Below are positions 8,432-16,617 of a stretch of 64,000 bases of DNA, in pieces. This DNA comes from Nocardioides sp. zg-1308 (lineage in GTDB: Bacteria > Actinomycetota > Actinomycetes > Propionibacteriales > Nocardioidaceae). The stretch covers positions 2,232,001-2,296,000 of the forward strand of contig NZ_JABJQY010000002.1 in assembly GCF_013155375.1 (NCBI RefSeq). Reading direction: 5' to 3'. Position numbers and translations under genes: made by a program. The notes beneath the pieces were generated by a model, which worked only from the letters and a program-made list of their open reading frames with translations, ran no database searches and was not told the DNA's origin. Position 1 is the first letter of the stretch. Every line of letters starts with the position of its first letter.

Positions 8432-9094
8432 TCAGCCGGGCGGCGCGCCCTCCAGCGCCTCGGCGTAGATCCGCTCGAGCATGTCGTGGGCGGACACGCG
8501 CTGCCGCTTGGTGGGCGTGCGGTCGTCCGCCGCCGCCGAGACGAGGGCCCGGGCGATGTCGCGCACCTTGCGGTTGGTGTCGACGGAGAAGGCGCGCAGC
8601 AGGACCCACGCCGTGTCGGCGTCCACGCTGTAGAGCTGCATCAGCACGCCCTTGGCCTGCTCGATGACCGCCCGGTGCCCGACGAAGTCCACGACCGCCG
8701 ACTCCAGCTCGGCGTTGACGGCGTCGCGGCGTACGTCGGTGAGGTCGACAAGGTGTCCCGAGACGACGAGGGTGCCGTCCTCGTCCTCGACGTGGCCGGC
8801 GGCGATGACCACCTTGTGCGCCTGGGTGGCGGTGACGATGCGGTGCAGGAAGGAGTAGGCCTCTCCACGGCCCACGACCGCCTCCCGCGACTCCCAGGCG
8901 GCCTCCACGTCCTCGGGGTGGATGTGCCGCATGACCAGTGCCGTGGTCGGCACGACCGCCCCCGGCTCGAACCCGTGGATGCGGAACATGGTGTCGGACC
9001 ACCACCACTCGTCCGTGGCGGGACGGTAGGTGTACCTCCCCACCAGGGCGCACAGCGAGGCGTTGAACGCCCCTCCGCCCGCTCCCTGCCCCAT
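8432..9094 (-). CDS. PAS-ANTAR transcription antitermination regulator
   Basis: The 220-residue protein has an N-terminal PAS-fold domain (about 15-125; YRPATDEWWWSDTMFRIHGF and HPEDVEAAWE are typical of PAS_3). A short helix and a C-terminal ANTAR RNA-binding domain follow (about 140-200; AVIEQAKGVLMQLYSVDADTAW). ANTAR proteins bind paired hairpins in nascent RNA and prevent termination. A PAS sensor in the same chain implies control by a small ligand or redox state rather than by phosphorylation. No matching double-hairpin target is obvious nearby. CAGGAT lies six bases before the ATG at 9094. Confidence 0.85.
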   Translation of the reverse strand: MGQGAGGGAFNASLCALVGRYTYRPATDEWWWSDTMFRIHGFEPGAVVPTTALVMRHIHPEDVEAAWESREAVVGRGEAYSFLHRIVTATQAHKVVIAAGHVEDEDGTLVVSGHLVDLTDVRRDAVNAELESAVVDFVGHRAVIEQAKGVLMQLYSVDADTAWVLLRAFSVDTNRKVRDIARALVSAAADDRTPTKRQRVSAHDMLERIYAEALEGAPPG

Positions 9095-9148
9095 GCACGA
9101 ATCCTGCCCACTCCGGCGCCCCTCAACAAGCCTCGAAGGAGTGCGGAT

Positions 9149-9958
9149 CTACCAGTCCACCTCCTCGGCGTCGGCGACCAGGACGGGCCCGTCCGGGAGC
9201 CGCAGCCCGGCCGGCACCGCGTCGCGCAGGCTGGCGAACACGAGCCCGGTGCGCTCCTCGAGGAGCTCGAGCGGGACGAGGTAGGTGTCGAAGTCGTCGA
9301 GGAAGGACCGGTCGACGACGCCGTCGAGGTCCTGGGACAGCACGAAGCACTTGGACCGCAGCTGCCCCTCCATCCGGTAGCAGACGACCTTCCAGTGCTC
9401 GCGCGGCACCTGGACGATGTCGCGGTAGTCCGGGTCGTCGGCGCGCAGCACGGGTCCCGCGAACAGCGTGAGCCGGCGGTCCTCCAGCCCCTCCTGCGCG
9501 AGCACGGCGTTCTCGAGCAGGCCCCAGCTGCCCCCGCGCCCCGACTGGTTGAAGTCGTCGAGCTGGGGCGTGATGTTGGTGAAGTGGAAGGAGTCGGAGT
9601 TGGCCGCGCGTGCCTCGTCGAGGGTGCCCCACAGCAGGTCGGAGCGGCGGGCGACGTGACCACGGTCGAGGCGGTTGTCGGCATAGGCCGCGTCGAGCGT
9701 CTGCGCCTCCGCCGGGATCCGCGGGTCGGCGCGGAAGCGCTCGCCCGACCGGCTGATGCTGTCACCCGGGAAGAGCCGGAGCCCGTCGATGTTCCAGGCG
9801 ACCCACCACGCCAGCCGCCGCGTGGGGTGCATGCGGAGGCTGAAGTGCACGTAGTCGAGCGGGCGCTCCAGCTCGGGGAACGGGCCGGGCTCGTCGGGCG
9901 CCTGCGGGGGCGCGAGGGTGGTGTCGAGGAAGTCGGGGTCGTAGCCGGGCTCTGCCAT
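9149..9958 (-). CDS. DNA/RNA non-specific endonuclease (NUC family)
   Basis: The 269-residue product carries the catalytic motif DRGH (98-101, with His101 as general base) and the metal-binding segment FTNITPQLDDFNQ (Asn128, Asn137), both hallmarks of the NucA/Serratia-type beta-beta-alpha-metal nucleases. These cut single- and double-stranded DNA and RNA. Most relatives are exported, but no signal peptide is visible from the ATG at 9958, and extending upstream does not yield a convincing one. No inhibitor gene is evident beside it. It lies divergently from the lipoprotein gene. Expression start is uncertain; only a weak GACCAT stands six bases upstream. Confidence 0.8.
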   Translation of the reverse strand: MAEPGYDPDFLDTTLAPPQAPDEPGPFPELERPLDYVHFSLRMHPTRRLAWWVAWNIDGLRLFPGDSISRSGERFRADPRIPAEAQTLDAAYADNRLDRGHVARRSDLLWGTLDEARAANSDSFHFTNITPQLDDFNQSGRGGSWGLLENAVLAQEGLEDRRLTLFAGPVLRADDPDYRDIVQVPREHWKVVCYRMEGQLRSKCFVLSQDLDGVVDRSFLDDFDTYLVPLELLEERTGLVFASLRDAVPAGLRLPDGPVLVADAEEVDW

Positions 9959-10028
9959 GGGTCGATGGTCCCGCACGGGTGCGACAGGCGTGCGCCGCAC
10001 GCTGGTGCGGACCTCGTACGCTGACCCG

Positions 10029-10874
10029 GTGAGGACCCGCGCTGCCGCTCTCGGACTGGCCGGCGCCCTCGTCGTCGTGGGCACGCTCGCCGGCTGCACC
10101 GGCGAGGAGGGCCAGGTCGCCGCCGGGCACTCCCACGGCGCGGGTGGCGCGATGGTGTCGATGCCCGTGGGCGACGGCACCCGCACCAGCGAGGTGGGCT
10201 ACTCCCTGGAGGGGCTGCAGGTGCGCCAGGCCGACGACGGCATCGGCGAGCTGCGCTTCCGGATCGAGGACCCCGACGGCCGGCCGGTCACGGACTACGT
10301 CGAGGAGCTCACCAAGGAGCTGCACCTCTACCTCGTCAACGACGAGCTCACCGTCTTCCGCCACCTGCACCCCACCCGCGCCGACGACGGCACGTGGACG
10401 GCGCCCTTCGACGTCCCGGACGCCGGTGGCTACCGCGTCGTCACGGAGTTCGTCGCGGTCGACGAGGGCGGCAACGGCGACCACGTGGTGCTCGGGCGCC
10501 CGCTCGCGCTCCCGCCGGGCGACCCGGGCGACACCGCTGCTGAGGACCGGGCCGTGCAGGTCTCGGTGGCCGAGGCGCCGGTCACCGGCGACAACGGCCT
10601 GCTGCGGCTGGTGGTGCGCGACGCGGAGGGGCAGCCGGTCGACATCGGCACGTTCCTCGGCGCCTACGGGCACGTGACCGGCTTCCACACCGGGACCGGC
10701 GCGATGGTGCACCTGCACCCGCTCGCGGCCCCCGAGCTCACCGAGGACGGGTCCGAGCTGACCTTCCACGCCGAGGTCGAGGAGCCCGGCGACTACCGGC
10801 TGTTCGTGCAGGTGCGCGTCGACGGCTTCCTGCACACGGTGCCGGTCGAGCTCACGGTCGCACGGTCAGCCTGA
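10029..10874 (+). CDS. Secreted His-rich lipoprotein, probable copper-handling protein
   Basis: A 281-residue lipoprotein with a signal peptide ending in the lipobox LAGC (Cys23). After it comes a His/Gly stretch (GHSHG), then two beta-rich halves containing clustered histidines (ELHLYLVND, RHLHPT, and later GHVTGFHTGTGAMVHLHPL). I do not recognise a firmly named family; parts resemble YtkA/FixH-like and heavy-metal-associated extracellular modules. It converges on, and overlaps by 23 bases, the copC-copD fusion gene, which supports a periplasmic-side copper role. The GTG at 10029 is chosen because TACGCT lies six bases upstream. Function remains inferred from His content and context. Confidence 0.65.
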   Translation: MRTRAAALGLAGALVVVGTLAGCTGEEGQVAAGHSHGAGGAMVSMPVGDGTRTSEVGYSLEGLQVRQADDGIGELRFRIEDPDGRPVTDYVEELTKELHLYLVNDELTVFRHLHPTRADDGTWTAPFDVPDAGGYRVVTEFVAVDEGGNGDHVVLGRPLALPPGDPGDTAAEDRAVQVSVAEAPVTGDNGLLRLVVRDAEGQPVDIGTFLGAYGHVTGFHTGTGAMVHLHPLAAPELTEDGSELTFHAEVEEPGDYRLFVQVRVDGFLHTVPVELTVARSA

Positions 10875-12552
10875 CGGTCGTCACCGGGTTCTCGAAGCGG
10901 CCTAGCGTGAGGCTGACCTGCACCTCCCACTCGCCCGCCCGCGGGACGACGACCTCCCCGCGGTAGGTGCCCGCGGCGATCGACGTCACCGCGACCTCGC
11001 CGACGTCGAGCCCCTCGGTGCGGAGCTCGACCACGGGGTTGACCGGCGGGTCGTACGGCTCGCCCGAGGCGTCCTGCACCTGGACCAGCAGCGTGTTGCT
11101 GCCCGTGCGGCGCGGGTCCATCACGGCGAGCACCCGCAGGTCGTCCGCCGTGGCGGCGCCGACCCCGGTCGACCCGGTCGCGACGGTCACCGGGGCCGGC
11201 CGCGGGGACTGGTTGACGAGGAAGCCCGTCACGCCGAGGAGCGCGACCAGCAGCACCGCCTCGACGCGCACCGTGCGGGTCACCGCCGCCGCGGCGCGCT
11301 CGCGGTCGCCGAACCCGGCGGCCGCCTCGACCGCGGGCAGGGTGCGCCAGCGGTTCCAGCCGCCCGCGCCGGCCACCACGAGGGCGATCGCGACCTTGGT
11401 GAGCAGCAGCCAGCCGTACGCCGTCTCGACCAGGCCCGTCCAGGACCCGACGATGCGCCAGGCCATGAAGGTCCCCGTGGCGGCGACGGCGAGGAGCACG
11501 CCGCCGGCCAGGGCGGAGAAGCGGGCGAGGGTCCGGGCGGCGAGCAGCTCGCGGCCGGACAGCGCCCGCAAGGTGAGCGCGAGCCCCACGAGCCCGCCGA
11601 GCCAGATCGCCCCGGCGCCCACGTGCAGGACGTCGGAGGCGACGAGCAGCGCCGTCGGCGTGAACGCGCGGGAGTGGCCGACGACGGACGGACCGGCCAC
11701 GGCGACGAGCGCGCCGCCGGCCAGCAGCAGCCGGTCCCACCGGCCCGGCGGCGCGGTCGTGCAGGCCGGCACCGCCGCGCCGAGCCCGGCCGCCACGAGC
11801 GCGGCGGCCAGCATCTCGTTGCGGACGAGTGCCTGGTCGAAGGCGTCGAGCAGGTCGCCCAGCTCGAGGCCCTGGCCGTAGACGGACGCCACCGGCACCT
11901 GGAGGACGGCGCCGGCCACGGCGACCGCGGCGGCGTACCGCAGCAACCGGCGGAGCCGGCCACGGACGTCGGTGCCCGCCCAGGAGCGGGGGAGGACGAG
12001 GGCCACGAAGACGGCGAGCCCCGCCGCGAGGAGCAGACCCACCAGCGAGACGACGGTGACCACGTCGCGGACCACCCTGACCGCGGCCGAGGAGGACGTC
12101 GGCTCGGGCGGGGCGGTCACCGACGCGCTGGGTGCGCCGACGGAGAAGGTCAGCGCGCCGGAGAAGGGGTGGCCGTCGCTCGACAGGACGTTCCACGACA
12201 CGACGTAGGTGCCGTCGGCGAGCCCGGCCGCCCCGGGCAGGTCGACCGTGACGTCCGTGCCGCCGGCGCTGGCCGTCGCGTCGACCGGCTGACCGGCGGC
12301 GTCGTAGACCGCAACCTCCTGCGAGGTCAGCCGCACCGGCTCGTTGAACGTCAGCGTGACGGTCTCGGGAGCGGTCTCGACGACGGCCCCCTCGGCGGGG
12401 TCGGTCTCGACGAGCTCGGCGTGCGCCGAGGCGGACGAGCTGCCGAGGAGCAGGGTCGCGAGCGCGACCAGCGCGGTGGCCAGGACCCGGGCGAGGACCC
12501 CGGCCACGACGCCGGTGCGGCGCCTCCGCGCCGGTCGCGCCGGCGAGGTCAC
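10852..12552 (-). CDS. CopC-CopD fusion: copper-binding domain plus copper-transport membrane domain
   Basis: The 566-residue protein starts with a signal peptide ending SSASAHAEL. After cleavage His44 would be the N-terminal residue, as in CopC copper sites. The CopC domain runs to about 140 (LTFNEPVRL, SSDGHPFSGALTF). It is followed by a CopD-like bundle of eight or so membrane helices (for example GHSRAFTP, LHVGAGAIWLGGL, TFMAWRIVGSW) and a C-terminal extracellular beta domain. Such fusions, like YcnJ, import or deliver copper. The GTG start at 12552 overlaps the stop of the upstream ycnI-like gene by four bases (GTGA), so the two are translationally coupled. Confidence 0.87.
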   Translation of the reverse strand: MTSPARPARRRRTGVVAGVLARVLATALVALATLLLGSSSASAHAELVETDPAEGAVVETAPETVTLTFNEPVRLTSQEVAVYDAAGQPVDATASAGGTDVTVDLPGAAGLADGTYVVSWNVLSSDGHPFSGALTFSVGAPSASVTAPPEPTSSSAAVRVVRDVVTVVSLVGLLLAAGLAVFVALVLPRSWAGTDVRGRLRRLLRYAAAVAVAGAVLQVPVASVYGQGLELGDLLDAFDQALVRNEMLAAALVAAGLGAAVPACTTAPPGRWDRLLLAGGALVAVAGPSVVGHSRAFTPTALLVASDVLHVGAGAIWLGGLVGLALTLRALSGRELLAARTLARFSALAGGVLLAVAATGTFMAWRIVGSWTGLVETAYGWLLLTKVAIALVVAGAGGWNRWRTLPAVEAAAGFGDRERAAAAVTRTVRVEAVLLVALLGVTGFLVNQSPRPAPVTVATGSTGVGAATADDLRVLAVMDPRRTGSNTLLVQVQDASGEPYDPPVNPVVELRTEGLDVGEVAVTSIAAGTYRGEVVVPRAGEWEVQVSLTLGRFENPVTTVRLTVRP

Positions 12553-13328
12553 GAGGTGGTGCGCGTCCGAGCCAGGGCGAGACCACCGGCGGCGAGGCCG
12601 AGCAGCCCGGCGACGAGCCCGGCCCAGCCGAGGGCGGACGAGCCGTCGTCCGTCGGCGCCGAGGCCTCCGCCTCGGTCGCCCCGGTCGCTTCGGTCGGCT
12701 CGGCCGGCACGGCCTCCGCCTCGGCCTCGCTCTCGGCCGGCTCGGCAGCCGTCTCGTCGCCGTGGCCGTCGCCGCCGCTCGCGGGCAGGATCTCGAAGGA
12801 CGGGGCCGGGCTCTCGAGCTCGTCGGCGTCCTGGCCCTCGGCCGGCACCTGGGTCCAGGCGGTCTCGCCCTTCGCGCAGGTCTGGATCGTCGGCCATGCG
12901 AGGGTCTCGCCGGCGGCGTCGGGCACCTGGAAGGACAGCTCGAAGGTGTCGCGCTGGCCGTCGGGCAGCGGGGTGTCGGCGGTGTAGACGACCGAGGCGG
13001 TGCGCTCGGTGACCTCGTTGCCGTGGCCGTCGGTGACCGGCTCGTCGAGCTGCTCGATGGTGGTCTCGACCTCGTAGAACGGGTTGCGGGTGGCGGTCAC
13101 CGCCAGCACCGACTCGGGCACCTGGATCTCGATGCGGGTGGTGGGCGAGCCGTCGCAGCCGTGCGGCACGCTGAAGGTGGCGATGGTGTAGGCGCCCGCC
13201 GAGGCGTCCGAGACCGTCGCGCCGACGTGGGCGGAGGCGGGGGAGACGAGCGAGAGGGCGAGGGCGGTGGTGGCGGCCGGCAGCACGCAGAGGCGCGTGA
13301 GGGCACGGGTGGACAGCTCGAAGGACAT
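12549..13328 (-). CDS. YcnI-like copper-binding protein (DUF1775)
   Basis: A 259-residue exported protein. The signal peptide ends VSPASAHVGATV, leaving His34 as the mature N-terminus; in characterised YcnI the terminal His helps bind Cu(II). The DUF1775 domain follows (VPHGCDGSPTTRIEIQVPE ... TCAKGETAW), then an acidic Glu/Ala/Thr-rich linker and one membrane helix (LGWAGLVAGLLGLAAGG) as a C-terminal anchor. It precedes and overlaps the copC-copD gene, the same pairing as ycnI-ycnJ. The ATG at 13328 has a good Shine-Dalgarno sequence (AGGAGA, five bases away), unlike most genes here. Confidence 0.87.
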   Translation of the reverse strand: MSFELSTRALTRLCVLPAATTALALSLVSPASAHVGATVSDASAGAYTIATFSVPHGCDGSPTTRIEIQVPESVLAVTATRNPFYEVETTIEQLDEPVTDGHGNEVTERTASVVYTADTPLPDGQRDTFELSFQVPDAAGETLAWPTIQTCAKGETAWTQVPAEGQDADELESPAPSFEILPASGGDGHGDETAAEPAESEAEAEAVPAEPTEATGATEAEASAPTDDGSSALGWAGLVAGLLGLAAGGLALARTRTTS

Positions 13329-13387
13329 GGTTCTCCTGGGTGAGGTGCGGGTCTGGGGTCGCGTGTGCCCCCGAGCCCGGACCGGGC

Positions 13388-13927
13388 TCAGGTGAGCAGG
13401 ACCGCCAGGGGTGGTCCGCGCCTCGGGGAGACGAGCAGGTGCACGAGCGTGGTGCCCGCGGGGGCGTCGGCCGGGCGCCGGCGCAGCCGCGGGGTGACCG
13501 GCAGCGACGCGTGCGCGAGCAGCGTGACGACGTACGACGCGGCGCGCCGGCCGGCCCACCAGAGGACGGCGGTCGCGAGCGTGACGGACGCGTGGGCCGC
13601 CACCATCTGCCAGGTCCAGCCCGGGTCGGGCACGGCAGCGGCGTGGTGGTCGTGGCCGGCGACGAGGCCGAAGGACTCGTGCAGCCCGAGCTGGGCGGCG
13701 GCGACGACGGGCAGCAGGGCCCAGGCGGGCACGTCCCGGCCGAGGACCAGCCAGCCACCGGCGAGCACCACGGCGGCGACGAGCACCAGCCCCGGCCCCG
13801 TGGGCACCTCGCCGCCGGCCCACGTGTGGGCGGCGGCGGCGCCGGTGACCGCCACGACCGTGGCCGCGGCGGCGCGGGCGAGGCCGTGCGGCGCGCGCGC
13901 CTGCACCACCCTCGCCTCGAACGTCAC
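13388..13927 (-). CDS. Small membrane protein of the copper group, unknown function
   Basis: The product is about 179 residues with four or so hydrophobic segments (AAAATVVAVTGAAAA, LVLVAAVVLAGGWLVLG, ALLPVVAAAQLG, ASVTLATAVLWWAG) and a His-rich extracellular-type loop (GHDHHAAA). I do not recognise the family. Its position 59 bases upstream of the ycnI-copCD pair on the same strand, and the His cluster, suggest a membrane part of the same copper system, but this is inference. I chose the GTG at 13927 because GAGCAT lies six bases upstream; a GTG at 13933 is also in frame. Confidence 0.55.
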   Translation of the reverse strand: MTFEARVVQARAPHGLARAAAATVVAVTGAAAAHTWAGGEVPTGPGLVLVAAVVLAGGWLVLGRDVPAWALLPVVAAAQLGLHESFGLVAGHDHHAAAVPDPGWTWQMVAAHASVTLATAVLWWAGRRAASYVVTLLAHASLPVTPRLRRRPADAPAGTTLVHLLVSPRRGPPLAVLLT

Positions 13928-13971
13928 GCGCACATGCTCTCAGAGAGCCGCGCGTGCGCTCGTGGTCGGCC

Positions 13972-14424
13972 CTACCAGCCGGCCGAGCCCCGCGGTCGCC
14001 GGTAGTCCGTCGCCCCGGGGTGGCCGGGGTGGCCGGCGTGACCGGGGTGGCTGGACTGCCACTGTCCGCACGACTGGCCCCGGCCGCGCAGGAACATGAG
14101 CGGGAAGACAAGCAGCCAGAACGGGGCGCCGGTGAGCACGCTCAGCACGATCAGCACCGCCAGGACCGGGAGCAGGGGGACGCGGGACCGACCGGGTCGC
14201 GGCTGCGGCGCACGTCGGGCGGGGGGCTGCGCCGCCCGCGGCCGCGGCAGGTCGCTGAACAGGACCGCCAGGTCCGCCCGCGTACGAGCCGTCCAGATCG
14301 CGTCGAGCCGCTCGTCGTACTCCTCGTGGTCGAGGCGGCCCTCCGCGTAGTGCTCCGCGAGGTCCGCCATGGCGCGCTCGCGGTCGCTGTCCGCGATCCG
14401 CATGCGGGGGTCGGGCGTGCTCAT
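13972..14424 (-). CDS. DUF1707 (SHOCT-like) small membrane protein
   Basis: A 150-residue protein. The N-terminal 55 residues are a DUF1707 domain (MRIADSDRERAMADLAEHYAEGRLDHEEYDERL), a helical SHOCT-like module common in actinobacteria. A Pro/Arg-rich linker, one or two membrane helices (LLPVLAVLIVLSVL, FWLLVFPLMFL) and a His/Pro/Gly tail follow. Its start overlaps the stop of the PadR gene by four bases (ATGA), so it is the second gene of a PadR-DUF1707 operon. The role of DUF1707 proteins is not known; pairing with PadR regulators is frequent in this phylum. Confidence 0.8.
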   Translation of the reverse strand: MSTPDPRMRIADSDRERAMADLAEHYAEGRLDHEEYDERLDAIWTARTRADLAVLFSDLPRPRAAQPPARRAPQPRPGRSRVPLLPVLAVLIVLSVLTGAPFWLLVFPLMFLRGRGQSCGQWQSSHPGHAGHPGHPGATDYRRPRGSAGW

Positions 14425-15137
14425 CGCTCGCCGTCCCGTCCGTCCGCGAGGATGCCGTAGAGGCGACGACGGGTGTCGACGAGGACGTCGAGCGCCGCGC
14501 GCCGCTGCTGCTCCGAGCCCTGGGTGGCCAGCTGCCAGACGGCGCTCATCACCTGCCCGATCTCGCTCTTGAAGTCGGCCTGGCCCGAGGGCTGGTCGGT
14601 CGCGGGCGTCTCGGTGCGGGCGAAGGGTGCCCAGACGCCGGCCAGCTCGTCGACGTGGTCGGCGGCCCAGGCGACACCGGAGTCGGTGAGCCGGATCGTG
14701 CGGCGGCCGCGCTCGTCGTCGGCCTCGACCAGTCCCTCGTCCTGGAGCTGCTGGATCGTCGGGTAGACCGAGCCGGGGGAGGGGCGCCACTCGCCGTTGC
14801 TCAGCTCGGCGATCTCCTGGATCACCTGGTAGCCGTTGATCGGCTCGTCGGCCGTGCGCGCGCGGTGCAGGACGTCGATGATCGCCATCCGCACGTCGCC
14901 GCGGCGCACGCGGGGGCCGCGCGGCTGCGGTCGCTGTGGTGCGGTGGCGAGGCCGAAGATCTCGCCGAGCCACGGCGGCGGGCCGCTCGGGCGTCGGCCG
15001 CGGCCGACGCCGCCGGAGGTGAAGTGGCTCCAGGTGCTGCCCCAGTCGGCGCCGGCGCGCTCGCCCCGGTCCGTCCGGTCAGCCGTGTCGTCGCGGTCGT
15101 TGCCGGGCCAGTCGGCGCCGGGCCAGTGGTGTCCCAT
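14421..15137 (-). CDS. PadR-family transcriptional regulator
   Basis: A 238-residue regulator. After a Gly/Asp/Trp-rich N-terminal stretch of about 80 residues comes the PadR winged helix (RMAIIDVLHRA, GYQVIQEIAELSNGEWRPSPGSVYPTIQQLQDEGLVE), then helices for dimerisation. PadR proteins repress their own operon and neighbouring genes, released by small molecules in studied cases. The ATG at 15137 has a Shine-Dalgarno GGGAG. The upstream DNA at 15198-15236 holds overlapping AT-rich palindromes, so autoregulation is likely. The long N-terminal extension is unlike minimal PadR proteins. Confidence 0.88.
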   Translation of the reverse strand: MGHHWPGADWPGNDRDDTADRTDRGERAGADWGSTWSHFTSGGVGRGRRPSGPPPWLGEIFGLATAPQRPQPRGPRVRRGDVRMAIIDVLHRARTADEPINGYQVIQEIAELSNGEWRPSPGSVYPTIQQLQDEGLVEADDERGRRTIRLTDSGVAWAADHVDELAGVWAPFARTETPATDQPSGQADFKSEIGQVMSAVWQLATQGSEQQRRAALDVLVDTRRRLYGILADGRDGER

Positions 15138-15197
15138 GTCGTGCTCCCTCGGTCAGATGGTCGGAGACGAAGCGAACGGTCGGTGACGGTCGTGATG

Positions 15198-15236
15198 TAT
15201 CGCAGACCTATCGATGACGTATCGCGATATATCGTG
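15198..15236 (-). promoter_or_regulatory. Probable PadR operator: overlapping TATCG palindromes
   Basis: Within 39 bases the sequence TATCG or its complement recurs five times. Two perfect 10-bp palindromes overlap: tatcgcgata at 15220-15229 and cgatatatcg at 15225-15234; atcgat lies at 15210-15215. The stretch is strikingly AT-rich for this genome and sits about 60 bases upstream of the padR start. I infer that it is the autoregulatory operator and promoter. Confidence 0.6.
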
Positions 15237-15275
15237 AGCGTACGCCGGGGGTGGCCGCCGATCAAGGGAGTTGCA

Positions 15276-15333
15276 CCGAGCGGTGAGTGAGGCAGGTTCT
15301 GGGATCGCAGAACCTGCCTCACTCATCGCTCGG
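15276..15333 (-). terminator. Long hairpin after the LCP gene, probable terminator
   Basis: Two 25-base arms (15276-15300 and 15309-15333) are complementary except for one G-T pair, with the 8-base loop gggatcgc. Sixteen bases next to the loop pair perfectly. It lies 30 bases past the stop of the minus-strand LCP gene and upstream of the padR promoter region, a terminator position. There is no T-tract on either side, and the arms are much longer than usual. Confidence 0.6.
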
Positions 15334-15362
15334 GGTGCGGGCTCGCACAGCGTGCGCGAGGG

Positions 15363-16592
15363 TCAGCGCGCGCGGCCGGTCGGCGTGCACGCCGCCTTCG
15401 GGACCTCGGAGTCGTCGATGATCGCGGTGAAGAGCTGGGGCGCCCGCTCGGGGTCGGCGACGATCCGGTTGGGGTCGCTGGGCGCGGGCAGGTTGGGCAT
15501 GGTGCAGGTCTGGCTGTCGCCGGTCATCGCCAGGGCGAAGCGACCGAGGTCGAGCGGGTTCATCTCCTCGTCGACCCGGATGGCACCGGACGCGGCGTCG
15601 TTGATCCCCCAGTAGCGGACCGGGTTGACGAACGTCCACGGCGAGAGCGCCTCGTCGCCGAGGGCGCTGATCACCTCGCGCTGGCGGGCGACGCGGTCGA
15701 GGTCGCTGAGCGCGGTGACGTGCCGCGAGCGGGAGTACGCCAGCGCGGTGAGGCCGTCGACCTCCTGGCAGCCCTTCTTGATGTCGAGGCGGGCGAGCGG
15801 GTCCTTCATGTCCTGCTTCGGGCAGATCTCCACGCCGCCGAAGGCGTCGACGGTGTTGATCATGCTGCCGAAGCCGAGCTCGACGTAGTGGTCGATGTGG
15901 ATGCCGGTCAGCCCCTCGACGCTGGACACCAGCAGCGGCGGGCCGCCGAGCGCGAACGCCGAGTTGATCATCTGCGTGCCGTGGCCAGGGACCTCGGTGA
16001 GGGTGTCGCGCGGGATCGACATCATCGTCCGCCCGCCGGAGCCGGTGTGGAGCACGATGATCGTGTCGGTGTTGGTGCCGCCGCGCGGTCCGGTCTGCAG
16101 CAGCTTGCGCTGCTCGGCGGAGAGGTCGTCGGCCTTGTCGGACCCGACGATCAGGTAGTTGGTGCCGGGCTGGTCGGCCGGGCGGTCGCCGTCGGGCGCC
16201 GCGTCGACCTTGTCGATCGTGGTCCAGTGGTAGAGCGGGACGGCGACGAGGTAGACCACGAGGAGCAGCAGGAGCAGAGGGATGAGCCCGAGCCGGAAGC
16301 GGGGACGCCAGCGCCGCTTCGCCGGCTGCGGACGCGGTGGCGGCGCGGCGGTCGCCGTACGCGTGCCGCCGGGCGGCTGCCCACCGGACCCGCGCGCCTC
16401 GCGACGGGCGGCCGGCATGACCCGGGTCTCGTCGGGGCGCTGTGCCGACGACGCGCCCCCGCCCCCCGCCGACTGCGCCGGCATGCGCTGGGTGGCGTCG
16501 CCGGGCGGGGTCCTCGGCGTGCTGCCGTAGAGCCAGTCGTACTCCGGGGTCCCCTCTTCGGGCATGCCGGAGCCCTGCGGACGATCAGCCAT
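15363..16592 (-). CDS. LytR-CpsA-Psr (LCP) family cell-wall polymer ligase
   Basis: A 409-residue type II membrane protein: a 95-residue Pro/Gly/Arg-rich cytoplasmic segment, one helix (about 101-121), then an extracellular LCP domain. Conserved features are TNYLIVGSDK, NTDTIIVLH, MMSIPRDTLTEV, INSAFALGG and YSRSRH, with the Asp and Arg residues that bind polyprenyl pyrophosphate. LCP enzymes move wall polymers from lipid carriers to peptidoglycan. The nearby galactofuran genes suggest that polymer as substrate, by inference. I chose the ATG at 16592, eight bases after TAGCGT on this strand; the ATG at 16598 is also possible. Confidence 0.9.
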   Translation of the reverse strand: MADRPQGSGMPEEGTPEYDWLYGSTPRTPPGDATQRMPAQSAGGGGASSAQRPDETRVMPAARREARGSGGQPPGGTRTATAAPPPRPQPAKRRWRPRFRLGLIPLLLLLLVVYLVAVPLYHWTTIDKVDAAPDGDRPADQPGTNYLIVGSDKADDLSAEQRKLLQTGPRGGTNTDTIIVLHTGSGGRTMMSIPRDTLTEVPGHGTQMINSAFALGGPPLLVSSVEGLTGIHIDHYVELGFGSMINTVDAFGGVEICPKQDMKDPLARLDIKKGCQEVDGLTALAYSRSRHVTALSDLDRVARQREVISALGDEALSPWTFVNPVRYWGINDAASGAIRVDEEMNPLDLGRFALAMTGDSQTCTMPNLPAPSDPNRIVADPERAPQLFTAIIDDSEVPKAACTPTGRAR

Positions 16593-16600
16593 GCGCATGG

Positions 16601-16610
16601 ACGCTACCGT
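16601..16610. promoter_or_regulatory. Overlapping divergent -10 hexamers
   Basis: The ten bases acgctaccgt contain TAGCGT on the minus strand (16606 to 16601, serving the LCP gene) and TACCGT on the plus strand (16605-16610, serving the thioesterase gene). The two hexamers share two base pairs, so both promoters could hardly be open at the same time. Confidence 0.5.
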
Positions 16611-16617
16611 GCGGGTC

